The notes below the pieces were generated by a model, which worked only from the letters and a program-made list of their open reading frames with translations, was not told the DNA's origin and searched no databases. Shown in pieces: positions 27,514 through 35,544 of a stretch of 64,000 bases of DNA. Source of the DNA: Candidatus Kapaibacterium sp. (GTDB lineage: Bacteria > Bacteroidota > Ignavibacteria > Kapaibacteriales > UBA7675); assembly GCA_028284775.1 (NCBI GenBank), contig JANQRB010000009.1, positions 20,875 through 84,874 of the forward strand. The letters run 5' to 3'. A program made the translations under genes and the position numbers. The stretch's first letter is position 1. Every line of letters starts with the position of its first letter.

Positions 27514-29033
27514 TGTTGGACCGGATCGCCATACTCATTTTATTGCAGATCCTGGCTGTTGTCAGCGCCTCGTCGCAGGCAAACCGTCTCTTGCACTCTT
27601 CCTTTGATCCCGGCTATGTTAATACGACGGTCACAGGCTGTCGCATACTTGGCGGAATGTATCCGGCCGATTCTAGCTCCGGTGCGGCCGTGCGGCTGAA
27701 AAGCGGCGCCGTTCCACAATTGCTGCTGCCGCGCATCACGATTACCAACAAGTCTGATTTGCAAAATTCGACGATTCGCGCCGGCGACGAAATCAGTATT
27801 CGCGTTGCGGCACTCGACGGCGCCGGCGACGATGCTTTTCAGTATGTCTGGACCAAAAACGGCAGTGTCGTCGGACAAACGGCTGAGCGAGTGTTAAAGG
27901 ATGTGATCGAAGGCGACGCGAAATATGTCGTCACCGCCCGGCGCGGCTATGCCGAGGGACGTCTGGTTTTTGCGAATCGTGATTCATTGATCGTACACGT
28001 TGACGATGGAGCGATTCGCTTGCTCCCCGCAGTGCTTTTTTTCAGCGGAATTGCGATTACGTCCAGCAGCCGCGCCTGCATTCAACTGACCAACGCGTCA
28101 GGAGGGGATTTACTGCTTCGAGCGCCGCGCTTCATAGACGGAGATTCATCCCGGTTCCGGATTGTCGCCGCGCCGGAATCGGGCGCCTTACTTAGAGACG
28201 GCGAAAGCGAGGCGGTCACAATCGAATTCACGCCGGCGGAGGCCGGAAGCTATACGGCCAATCTGATACTTGACTATGAATCTCAAGCCGAATTACGCTC
28301 CGAACTGCTGCGGTTGCAAGGGCTGGGCCGCCCGCTGCCGCAGCCGGCCGTCCGCTGCGGCATAGGCTTAACAGCCGCGCCGGAATCGGCAAGACCCGGC
28401 GATACCGTGGCCGTCAGGATCGATCTGAGCGAAATGGAAAATTTCGACCCGCAAATCACACGAGGGCTCCGGCTTAGTTTTCAGATCGATCCGCGCGTTC
28501 TCCACCTCCTGGATTCACCGGATCCGCGCTTTAAGCTGACCAGCGAACTGCTCAATCTGCGCAGCATGAAAGTGACGCTCGAACAAAACTTCACAGCCGA
28601 CCAGTCGGAGTTCTGTACCGAGGTCTTCTTTCTCGCGCTGCTGCGTGAAGCGCAGCATAGCGACATCATTATTAACAATGTGAACTGGTTCGGCCAGGAC
28701 GTCGATGTCCTGCAATTGCACGATACGCGTTTTGACCTTCAAACAGATCGGTTTCTGACAATTCCGACAGCCGGAGTCGCCATCCTCGGCATCCGCCCCA
28801 ACCCGGCCCGCGGCGCTGCGGAGGTTGAGATTGAAGTGCATGTCGCGGGAAGGGCGGAGCTGATGCTGGTGGACGTGTTCGGACGGGTGGTGTTGAAGCT
28901 TGACGATCGGTGGTATGAGAGGGGACAATACATTGTTGCGGCAGATTTTGGGCGGACTGTTTCAGGTGCATATTCACTGGTTGCCAAAAGCAATGTAGTA
29001 TCGAACAGTATAAATGTAGTCTTGTTGCGATAG
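27510..29033 (+). CDS. T9SS-sorted secreted protein with HYDIN-like and cohesin-like domains
   Basis: A 507-residue protein beginning with a signal peptide (ILLQILAVVSASSQ). An Ig-like region (about 80-160) leads into an ASPM/HYDIN-type 'choice-of-anchor D' domain (about 170-275: FSGIAITSSSRACIQLTN ... EFTPAEAGSYTANL). A cohesin-like domain follows (about 290-410; SARPGDTVAVRIDL). The last 80 residues begin IRPNPARG and end VVLLR, a T9SS type A sorting signal. It is the partner of the upstream collar fibre, echoing the pair at 6920-10035, and overlaps it by 4 bases. Confidence 0.65.
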   Translation: MMLDRIAILILLQILAVVSASSQANRLLHSSFDPGYVNTTVTGCRILGGMYPADSSSGAAVRLKSGAVPQLLLPRITITNKSDLQNSTIRAGDEISIRVAALDGAGDDAFQYVWTKNGSVVGQTAERVLKDVIEGDAKYVVTARRGYAEGRLVFANRDSLIVHVDDGAIRLLPAVLFFSGIAITSSSRACIQLTNASGGDLLLRAPRFIDGDSSRFRIVAAPESGALLRDGESEAVTIEFTPAEAGSYTANLILDYESQAELRSELLRLQGLGRPLPQPAVRCGIGLTAAPESARPGDTVAVRIDLSEMENFDPQITRGLRLSFQIDPRVLHLLDSPDPRFKLTSELLNLRSMKVTLEQNFTADQSEFCTEVFFLALLREAQHSDIIINNVNWFGQDVDVLQLHDTRFDLQTDRFLTIPTAGVAILGIRPNPARGAAEVEIEVHVAGRAELMLVDVFGRVVLKLDDRWYERGQYIVAADFGRTVSGAYSLVAKSNVVSNSINVVLLR

Positions 29034-29243
29034 AGTAAGAATTGGAAATTGCTGTGAATGAAACAGTATCGCTGCCAGAGAACGAAGCCCGGACGGTGTG
29101 TTTGAAATTAAGCAAAGGGAATTGTTGAAATATCCTATGATATTTAGCGATTTGATTGAAGTCCGGTCATATTCTTCAATCGAGCTCAAAGTTAAGCGCT
29201 ATCAGTTTTCAACAGCCTGGAAGTTTTCGCGGGAGACAATGCG

Positions 29244-29603
29244 GTGCTGATAATAACTCAAAAACAATTAGATGTCATTTCGCAAAGCCAAAGTGACTCG
29301 GTCATTGTACGATTGAAGCGATACCTCTCCCGCAGCGACTTCCCGTCATCAAATATCAACAAGATAGCTGACCTGGAAGCCTTTGTTCGAATCGCTGTCA
29401 AGAGAGCAAAAATGTACGACGTTGTTGCTGAAAATGACGTCAGGTTGTTCATAGTTTGTATGCTTTTTCTCGGTCAGGAATTTGACACTGACGGACGTTT
29501 CGCCTGGGCAAAACAAACTCTCTCTTCCAGGAAACTGGATGGACCGGAAAAAATGGAGAAGATAAGCGATTATTTACTCTTTGAAACAGAGGAAGCAATG
29601 TGA
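29244..29603 (+). CDS. Small helical protein associated with T6SS effectors
   Basis: A 119-residue protein starting with GTG 29244, with GGGAGA upstream. Its pattern (LIITQKQLDVIS start, a central FVRIAVKRAKMYDV, then DVRLFIVCMLFLGQEFDTDGRFAWAK and a short helical end) resembles a family of small proteins encoded beside PAAR-linked T6SS effectors in Proteobacteria and Myxococcota. I recognise this by pattern and cannot name the family with certainty. It overlaps the metallopeptidase start by 4 bases, so the two are made together and this may be its chaperone or adaptor. The region is markedly AT-richer than the core T6SS genes. Confidence 0.5.
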   Translation: MLIITQKQLDVISQSQSDSVIVRLKRYLSRSDFPSSNINKIADLEAFVRIAVKRAKMYDVVAENDVRLFIVCMLFLGQEFDTDGRFAWAKQTLSSRKLDGPEKMEKISDYLLFETEEAM

Positions 29604-30481
29604 GTTCTCGTCGACCGAAACGTCCACTCAACAAGGATGCGGTAAAGTCAGCAAACGCGGCGATCTGGAGGCGATTTCCCGAGCTGAAGGGTCGCAAGCT
29701 AACAATGGATCCCAAAGACCAGGTCTATCGTAAGCAGTGGATGGATGAATATCTGGCGGCTGGTGGCGAACTGGAAAATCCGGATGACAATGGTTCTGAT
29801 ACGAAGGTGGTGCAAGCTTGCGAAAAATCACCGCCAAAAATATTTAAGCCCAAGTTGATCGAAAATGGCGCCGACATTATTACAAAATCTGCTTTATACA
29901 AAGACTGTTCCAAAGATATTAAAGGCAAAATTAACAGCAAAAAGTTTAATGAATCAGAGCAAAAACTGATTGCTGAAGTGCTGGACAAGTATGCCGCACT
30001 TTTGAAGTGCAAGGACCACCCGCTAAAGGCTATCGGAAGGACGGATAGAGCGATAACCAAGAATGGTACTTGCGTTGATGAAAGCAAAACTATGGGCGAG
30101 TGGTTTGCGGATAAAGGAGCTTTAATATTAACCGATTCGGCAAATAATACAATTGACTTCAAAGATGAGTCAACACAATTCAAAGGTACTCTGGCACATG
30201 AAATTTCACATGCGCTGATGAATAAATACGACCCCAGAACTTGTAAATCTTATTCAAGCATTACCGAAAATCCCTTGATGAAGGAATTCATGAATGCTGC
30301 TGGTTGGAGTAAGAAAGGGACCATCCTGAAGGATAAGAGCTCTGCACCAACGAATTATGCCAAAACTAGTCCCGAGGAAGATTTAGCTGAATCGTCTATG
30401 TTGTTTTTGTATAACTCCGATGCACTCAAAAAAAAATCGCCGGCCAGATACAAATTTTTGAAGAAGCTGTTTGGAGATTAG
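29600..30481 (+). CDS. HExxH metallopeptidase, candidate T6SS effector
   Basis: A 293-residue protein starting with GTG 29600 (AGAGGAAG upstream, overlapping the previous stop). The C-terminal half carries HEISH at 200-204, the zinc-binding and catalytic motif of gluzincin/zincin peptidases, and a downstream TNYAKTSPEEDLAES (E259/E260/E264) that offers the third zinc ligand, as in toxin metallopeptidases related to anthrax lethal factor. No signal peptide is present, consistent with injection rather than Sec export. The lysine-rich N-terminal 100 residues may be the loading region. Cysteine residues are relatively common. Low GC and codon use unlike the core genes suggest transfer. Metallopeptidase activity is well supported; effector status is inferred from place and lack of a signal. 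Confidence 0.65.
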   Translation: MSSRRPKRPLNKDAVKSANAAIWRRFPELKGRKLTMDPKDQVYRKQWMDEYLAAGGELENPDDNGSDTKVVQACEKSPPKIFKPKLIENGADIITKSALYKDCSKDIKGKINSKKFNESEQKLIAEVLDKYAALLKCKDHPLKAIGRTDRAITKNGTCVDESKTMGEWFADKGALILTDSANNTIDFKDESTQFKGTLAHEISHALMNKYDPRTCKSYSSITENPLMKEFMNAAGWSKKGTILKDKSSAPTNYAKTSPEEDLAESSMLFLYNSDALKKKSPARYKFLKKLFGD

Positions 30482-30494
30482 AATTGAAAAATTT

Positions 30495-31013
30495 ATGTTT
30501 TGCAGGCTAATGAAAATCATTCTGATTGTGCATCTCATATTAATAGTCGCGCCATTTGGGCGTTTGGATGATGCTATGAATAAGCAATGGAATAATGTGC
30601 AGTTTGGTGCAACGACAGTTCAGGACATTAAAAACGAATTTGGTCAGCCGGATGAAGTAATTGATAGTATGAATTACGCATCATTGGAAAATGCCCTGTA
30701 TATGTCTTATGACAATCCTTCTGTTGAATTTTTCTTCGTGGTGGGCAAAGTGGTACTGATTCGGGTTGAGGCAGACGCAGAGAGTCAGTATCCTTTAACT
30801 CGGCTGGATTGGCAGGAAACAGTCGGTTCTCCAAATAAGATCTTGGCCAGCAAGCGGGGAAAAAACAGTAGAATAATGGTATATGATAAAGAGGGTTTGG
30901 CAGCATCATTTGATGATTATGGAAATCTCTTGACTGTCGACCTGTTTAAACCTAACTCCTCAAAACCGTATGAAGAACTATTTTACGAAAAACCACCGGT
31001 ATTTGTTAAATGA
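30495..31013 (+). CDS. Exported protein, candidate immunity protein to the metallopeptidase
   Basis: A 172-residue protein if ATG 30495 is used; TTG 30471 (overlapping the peptidase end) and ATG 30510 are in-frame alternatives. The start is strongly hydrophobic (IILIVHLILIVAPFG), a signal peptide or anchor, so the body is likely periplasmic. The rest has a pattern seen in small periplasmic SmpA/OmlA-like domains (TTVQDIKNEFGQPDEVID, later WQETVGSPNKIL). Effector-immunity pairs are typically adjacent and co-transcribed in this order, and the same low GC is shared. If it is the immunity protein, the peptidase should act in the periplasm. No direct family match is recognised. Confidence 0.45.
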   Translation: MFCRLMKIILIVHLILIVAPFGRLDDAMNKQWNNVQFGATTVQDIKNEFGQPDEVIDSMNYASLENALYMSYDNPSVEFFFVVGKVVLIRVEADAESQYPLTRLDWQETVGSPNKILASKRGKNSRIMVYDKEGLAASFDDYGNLLTVDLFKPNSSKPYEELFYEKPPVFVK

Positions 31014-31340
31014 ACTGTGTCTGAAAGAGAATCCCTGACATGCTGAAATTTGTCCGCCTTCAAATCGAATTATTTGCTTAGTGTTACCGGAATTAGTTTT
31101 GAGTTGATAGAATAGGTAAACGAAGCTGGTGAATCCGGCTTAAGCTTGATAAATCAATCGTATCAAACCGTGATCGCCTCGCGAGGGAGTGAGACTGTCC
31201 CCGAATATACAGTAGATCGCTATCGTCTTCCGCGAAAGTAAAACTCAAAGAAACAGCGCTGAAGGATCGAATCCGAAGCGTCCCTTGGTCGCTCAGCTCG
31301 CTCCCGCGATCCAGGGAATCATCAAGAGTCCCGACACTGC
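31014..31340. other. Intergenic region at the distal end of the T6SS locus
   Basis: This is 327 bases between a + strand and a minus-strand gene (convergent). A minus-strand frame of 83 codons (31093-31344) overlaps the stop of the next gene by ATGA geometry but is serine-rich and featureless, so I do not call it. No clear terminator hairpin was found. Confidence 0.35.
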
Positions 31341-31970
31341 TCATCGCAGTATTTCATAGTGTCCGCCGTTCGGGTGCTTTTTGTTCATACACTCGCAGGT
31401 CAGGAATTCTTCGCTGACGATCCAAACCATGGTGTCTTTGTGCTGCTCATACCAGGCGCGCATGGCCCGTTGGAAACTCACTCTATTGGCATGGTCTCTT
31501 CGCAAATGACGCCAGTACGCGCAGTAGCCGCAGCCTTCCCGGTCAAACTCAACTCCCAGTAAGTCAAAGGTCGGGATGTCTTTGATTAATTCCTGCAATA
31601 CCGTAAATGCCACATAGGCAACGGTATAGTGACCTCCGTGGAATATGACCTTCGCAGCAGTCGGCGTTGTGTCCGTAAGAAGCTCGATAAGAAACGGGAT
31701 AGCATCGTCTTGTTGTTTAACAAGCTCCCAAAAGTACTCGTCACCGCAGCCGAGTCCGGTTCCGGATTCACAAATGTAGGGTATATCGCTAACCTTTCTT
31801 ATCTGCTCGCTGAGATTATGTTTGCTGTTCTGGCCACAGACAAGCTCGGGCAGGACGAGTATTACAATAAATACGACAGTTAATATACTTGCTCTCTGGC
31901 GGTTAAGATGCCATGTCTTGGTCCAACCCCAGTTTGTATTCACAGCTGTCTGCCTCCTTAAGTGTTTCAT
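31341..31970 (-). CDS. Secreted hypothetical protein with Cys pairs
   Basis: A 209-residue protein with a basic, extended signal peptide (hydrophobic core ILTVVFIVILVLPELV, cleavage near VCGQ). The mature part has a GCGDEYFWELVKQ block, IPFLIELLTDTTP, a central YTVAYVAFTVLQELI and a Cys-containing CGYCAYWRHLR segment, ending with TCECMNKKHP. The HEAT-like 'IPFLIELL' phrase suggests a small helical repeat. Similar secreted proteins of unknown function occur in Bacteroidota by my recollection. It stands alone on the minus strand next to the effector set; an immunity role is possible but there is no direct evidence. Confidence 0.5.
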   Translation of the reverse strand: MKHLRRQTAVNTNWGWTKTWHLNRQRASILTVVFIVILVLPELVCGQNSKHNLSEQIRKVSDIPYICESGTGLGCGDEYFWELVKQQDDAIPFLIELLTDTTPTAAKVIFHGGHYTVAYVAFTVLQELIKDIPTFDLLGVEFDREGCGYCAYWRHLRRDHANRVSFQRAMRAWYEQHKDTMVWIVSEEFLTCECMNKKHPNGGHYEILR

Positions 31971-32103
31971 TGATGCGTGATTTTGTTAATTTGCATTTTC
32001 GATGGCGCTAAATTTCTGATTGTTGGATTCGCAACAGTTGCCGAAATTCGTCTTTCTTGCGACTCAGCGGACAGCTATCCGGATTTGTAGTCTCGACTGG
32101 CGA

Positions 32104-32970
32104 CTACCGGCTTTTATTATTATACTCCCGGTATTCAATTTCCCACAAAAACACATACTTCATCCCAACCGACAGCAATGCGCTGAAGGCCACAATCCAA
32201 CCGCGAAAGCCATCCCGCCATCCTCCTTTGAGAACAAGCTTCTTGATGAAAGCCAGCGGAGGCTTAAGGCACAGCTGCAAGAAGGAAAAACGGCGTCCCA
32301 TCCTGTGATAGCTCCGGGCGCTGATACGGGCATAACGGACCGTGCGCAAGAGGTGATCTTCGATATCCCGGTAGGAGTAATGATAGAGCTCGGCCCGCAG
32401 GTCTTTAACCTCGCCCTCGACACGAAGCACATCGTGGGGGTTGTAGCCGCCCCATTCGGGCCGGGCCGCACGCCGCACCAGACGCAGCTTCCGGTCCGGC
32501 TGCCAGGAATAGCGCAGGAAGCGCCCCAGGTAATGGGTTCGGCGATTGATGCGATAGGCCGCGGCATCGCCTCGCCTGAGGGTCTCGCGAATTTCGTCGG
32601 CCAGCTCCGGCGAAACGACTTCATCGGCATCGAGGGACAATATCCACTCCTGCCTGCATTCGGCAAGCGCCCGGTTTTTTTGCGCGATATGGCCCGGCCA
32701 TTCGTTGTGAACTACTCTTGCGCCGAACTCGGCTGCGATGAGCGGCGTGCGGTCCTGCGAGCCGGAGTCGACGACGACGATCTCTGCGGCGAAACCGGCA
32801 ACAGCGGCCAGAGTACGGGCTATATTAACTTCTTCGTTGAATGTTATGATGGCAACGGACAGTGGGAGGGGCGCTGCACTCTTGTCCGGATCAAGTGTCG
32901 TTGTTTTGGCTTGAGACATTGATGAGGCATTGATAGTGAATCGAGCTCTCGCGTTCAAAGGCGTCGACAT
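32104..32970 (-). CDS. Family 2 glycosyltransferase, WaaE/KdtX-like
   Basis: A 288-residue GT2 glycosyltransferase: LSVAIITFNEEVNIARTL opens the GT-A fold, VVVDSGSQDRT follows, and SLDADEVVSPE carries the metal-binding DxD-type motif. The central HYLGRFLRYSW and GGYNPHDVL and the C-terminal hydrophobic stretch match the WaaE/KdtX group that adds glucose to the lipopolysaccharide inner core. ATG 32916 (MSQAKTTT) is a plausible later start, because the first 18 residues look unstructured. It is transcribed away from creB. A large + strand frame over the same bases is its shadow. Confidence 0.85.
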   Translation of the reverse strand: MSTPLNARARFTINASSMSQAKTTTLDPDKSAAPLPLSVAIITFNEEVNIARTLAAVAGFAAEIVVVDSGSQDRTPLIAAEFGARVVHNEWPGHIAQKNRALAECRQEWILSLDADEVVSPELADEIRETLRRGDAAAYRINRRTHYLGRFLRYSWQPDRKLRLVRRAARPEWGGYNPHDVLRVEGEVKDLRAELYHYSYRDIEDHLLRTVRYARISARSYHRMGRRFSFLQLCLKPPLAFIKKLVLKGGWRDGFRGWIVAFSALLSVGMKYVFLWEIEYREYNNKSR

Positions 32971-33303
32971 TTTTCGCCCGGTATCGGATCAATCTCCGCC
33001 TTGAGTTTCACGGCGATAGTCTTTATACCCGACCGTCATGGCAACTCACGCGGTCCATCGAATTAATCCATGCATCGCCGATTTTTGCGCGAAGGACTGG
33101 ACAAATATACGATTATCTTCCATAGAGGGCTTCCCCGACGGCGCGCCCGGGCTGTCGATACCCGTCCTTAGAACACTAGCAGGCCGGGCTGAGCACAAAG
33201 CAAACGCTGGATTGCGGCAGTGCAAACACCACAAATGATGCTGTGCGCAGCACGGTGCCGCGAGCGTTTTTCTCCTCGCCGCCGTCTTCGTAACTTCCCG
33301 CCT
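32971..33303. other. Divergent intergenic region between glycosyltransferase and creB
   Basis: This is 333 bases between oppositely transcribed genes, so it should contain both promoters. I see no convincing -35/-10 pair, no TTCAC-N6-TTCAC site and no palindrome of note. Short open frames here on both strands are featureless. Confidence 0.35.
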
Positions 33304-33990
33304 ATGAAGGAACGCATTTTGATTGTGGATGACGAAGCGTCGATCGCGGATATGATTCTGTATGCGCTCGAGACGGACGGCTTCGAGCCTCTGTGGGCGG
33401 CGACGGGCGGCGAGGGCCTGCAGTTGCTGCGCGATGGATCGATTGCGCTCGTGATTCTGGATGTTGGCTTGCCCGACTGCAACGGCTTCGACCTGTTCAA
33501 AGAAATCCGGCGGCAGTCCGATGTTCCTGTCCTGTTCCTGACTGCGCGTTCCGGGGAGATTGATCGGGTACTGGGCTTGGAACTAGGCGCTGATGATTAC
33601 GTCTCGAAGCCTTTCAGTCCGCGCGAACTCAGCGCCCGCGTTAAGGCGATCTTGCGGCGCTCCGGCAGTCGGACGACGGAGACAGGCTCAAGGCCCCGGC
33701 TTCCGTTTACGGTTGACGCGGCCAGATTTTGCATCTCGTACCAGGGATCGCCGCTTAAACTGTCGCGTTACGAGTTCAAGATTCTGCGTCTGTTCATCGA
33801 ACGACCGGGGCAGGTCTTTTCACGCGGGCGGCTGATGGATATGCTGTGGGAAGAAGCCGAGCATTCGCTCGAACGGACAATCGATACGCATATTAAAACG
33901 CTGCGGGCCAAATTGAAAGAGGTTGATCCCGCCGTCGACCCGATTAAGACGCATCGCGGCCTCGGCTATTCCCTGCGGGAGGATTGGTGA
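33304..33990 (+). CDS. creB: OmpR-family response regulator CreB
   Basis: A 228-residue regulator. ATG 33304 begins ERILIVDDEASIAD, the receiver domain start; the frame extends upstream without support. The receiver has the phospho-acceptor D53 in VILDVGLPDCNGF, the FLTARS and GADDYVSKPFSPRE motifs, and a C-terminal winged-helix (about 130-228; SRYEFKILRLFIERPGQVFSR ... RTIDTHIKTLRAKL). The ILDVGLPD..GF, LFLTARS and GADDYV.KPFSPRE phrases are closest to CreB, and the following genes are creC and creD, so the name rests on both. CreB binds tandem TTCAC half-sites, and five are present upstream of creD. Confidence 0.85.
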   Translation: MKERILIVDDEASIADMILYALETDGFEPLWAATGGEGLQLLRDGSIALVILDVGLPDCNGFDLFKEIRRQSDVPVLFLTARSGEIDRVLGLELGADDYVSKPFSPRELSARVKAILRRSGSRTTETGSRPRLPFTVDAARFCISYQGSPLKLSRYEFKILRLFIERPGQVFSRGRLMDMLWEEAEHSLERTIDTHIKTLRAKLKEVDPAVDPIKTHRGLGYSLREDW

Positions 33991-35423
33991 AAATAGCGAC
34001 CCGTATCTCACTCGGCATTTTTGTCATCATCTGCGGCGGAATCTATTACCTCGTTGACTGGATGATCAGCGATATTCGTCCCCGATACCTGGAATCGCTT
34101 GAAGAGCCGATGGTGGATTTCGCCCACCTGCTTGCCGCGCAGATCGAACAGGACATCGAAGGGGAGCTGCCCGATCTAAGCAGCCTCGCGCTTGCCTTCG
34201 ACTCGGCCTATACGCGCCGATTTTCGGCCCAGATCTATCAATTGCACAAAAGCTCCGTAACGCTGCGCGCTTATGTCACCGATGAGCGCGGCATCGTCGT
34301 TTTTGACTCGGAGGGCAGGGATGTGGGTCGCGATTATTCACAGTGGCGCGACGTACACTTAACATTACGCGGCGGCTACGGCGCGCGATCGACGCGGACA
34401 GATGAAGCCGACCCGGCGACGAGTACGCTCTATGTCGCCGCGCCGATCGTAAATCGCGTCGGTCGGATCATCGGCGTGGTTTCCATTGCCAAGCCGACCA
34501 GCACCATCATGCTTTTTGTTTCTACCGCCAGAGCGAAAGTGATAACGGTCGGCGTCGTCTGCGGCATAACCATTCTGGCGCTCAGTATATTGATGCTGTT
34601 ATGGGTGACAAAGCCGATCGCTACCTTAACAGAATATGCGCGTCAGGTCCGCGACAACAGGAAAGTTTCGCTGCCGCCGCTCGGTCGGGCCAGTGACATC
34701 ACCGCGCTCGGCAGCGCCTTCGAGGAGATGCGCGACACGCTGGAAGGCAAGAATTACATTGAGTCCTATGTACAGACTCTGACGCATGAGATAAAAAGCC
34801 CGCTCTCGTCTATCAAAGGCGCTACGGAATTACTCGCCGAGGAAATGCCCGCCGATCGCCGCGCCCGCTTTCTCGCGACAATCCAGAAAGAATCCACGCG
34901 CATCGAACATCTGGTTGAGCGCCTGCTGCAACTATCCGCCCTGGAAGCACGCAAAGGGCTGACGAAGGTCGAGCGCATCAAGCTGGCGTCCTTAGTCGAC
35001 GATGTGCTGGACAGTCTGTCCGCATCGCTGCTGCACAAAGGAATAAAAGTCCATAGAGATCTCTCTGCGGCGCCGGATTGTATTGTGTCGGGCGACCGTT
35101 TCCTCTTGTTTACAGCCTGTATTAACCTCCTGCAGAATGCCATCGACTTCACGACGGAGCGGGGCCTTATCCACGTCAGCATCAATTGCCCGGCCAAACA
35201 CGCGGAGCTGCGCGTGCGTAACAGCGGCGGTCACATTCCCGACTATGCCCTGGATAAAATATTCGACCGCTTTTATTCACTGCCGCGACCGCAATCGGAA
35301 CGGCGTGGAACCGGCCTGGGGCTGCCTTTTGTGAAAGAGGTCGCCTTGCTGCACGAAGGCCGGATCGAAGTCCGGAACGCCGGGAACGACGAAGTCGAAG
35401 CAATTCTGAGTCTGCCGCGCTGA
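33987..35423 (+). CDS. creC: Sensor histidine kinase CreC
   Basis: A 478-residue kinase; GTG 33987 overlaps the creB stop (GTGA) with AGG 4 bases upstream, and TTG 33984 is less likely. Transmembrane segments lie at about 8-28 and 185-210, flanking a periplasmic PAS/Cache-like sensor with YVTDERGIVVFDSEGRDVG. A HAMP-like linker leads to the H box (LTHEIKSPLSSI, H267), N box (INLLQNAID), a DKIFDRFYS F box and GTGLGLPFV. The IRPRY.E..EEP.VD.A.LLA start is typical of CreC. It should phosphorylate CreB in response to an envelope or metabolic cue. Confidence 0.88.
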   Translation: MKIATRISLGIFVIICGGIYYLVDWMISDIRPRYLESLEEPMVDFAHLLAAQIEQDIEGELPDLSSLALAFDSAYTRRFSAQIYQLHKSSVTLRAYVTDERGIVVFDSEGRDVGRDYSQWRDVHLTLRGGYGARSTRTDEADPATSTLYVAAPIVNRVGRIIGVVSIAKPTSTIMLFVSTARAKVITVGVVCGITILALSILMLLWVTKPIATLTEYARQVRDNRKVSLPPLGRASDITALGSAFEEMRDTLEGKNYIESYVQTLTHEIKSPLSSIKGATELLAEEMPADRRARFLATIQKESTRIEHLVERLLQLSALEARKGLTKVERIKLASLVDDVLDSLSASLLHKGIKVHRDLSAAPDCIVSGDRFLLFTACINLLQNAIDFTTERGLIHVSINCPAKHAELRVRNSGGHIPDYALDKIFDRFYSLPRPQSERRGTGLGLPFVKEVALLHEGRIEVRNAGNDEVEAILSLPR

Positions 35424-35426
35424 CAC

Positions 35427-35475
35427 TTCACACATTCTTCACACAAAATTCACCTGCGATTCAGCAGCACTTCAC
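35427..35475 (+). promoter_or_regulatory. Five-fold cre-tag array (CreB operator) upstream of creD
   Basis: TTCAC occurs at 35427, 35438, 35449 and 35471, and TTCAG at 35460: five pentamers on an exact 11-base repeat, one per helical turn. Each adjacent pair forms TTCAC-N6-TTCAC, the published CreB-binding 'cre tag' of Enterobacteria. The array starts 3 bases after the creC stop and ends 69 bases before the creD start. This supports CreB activation of creD. I infer cooperative binding from the uniform phasing. Confidence 0.85.
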
Positions 35476-35544
35476 ATGCCGTCTCTAGTTTGCGGTCATA
35501 TCGGCGGCCGGCGCCGAATTACCGAATAATCGAAGGTTGCTGTT

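Noticed and set aside
31093..31344. 83-codon minus-strand frame overlapping the stop of the secreted protein gene by ATGA
   Set aside because: The overlap geometry looks like coupling, but the product is Ser/Arg/Leu-rich with no structure and no other support.
32020..32922. 300-codon + strand frame
   Set aside because: It is the antisense shadow of the glycosyltransferase at 32104-32970, whose motifs are clear.
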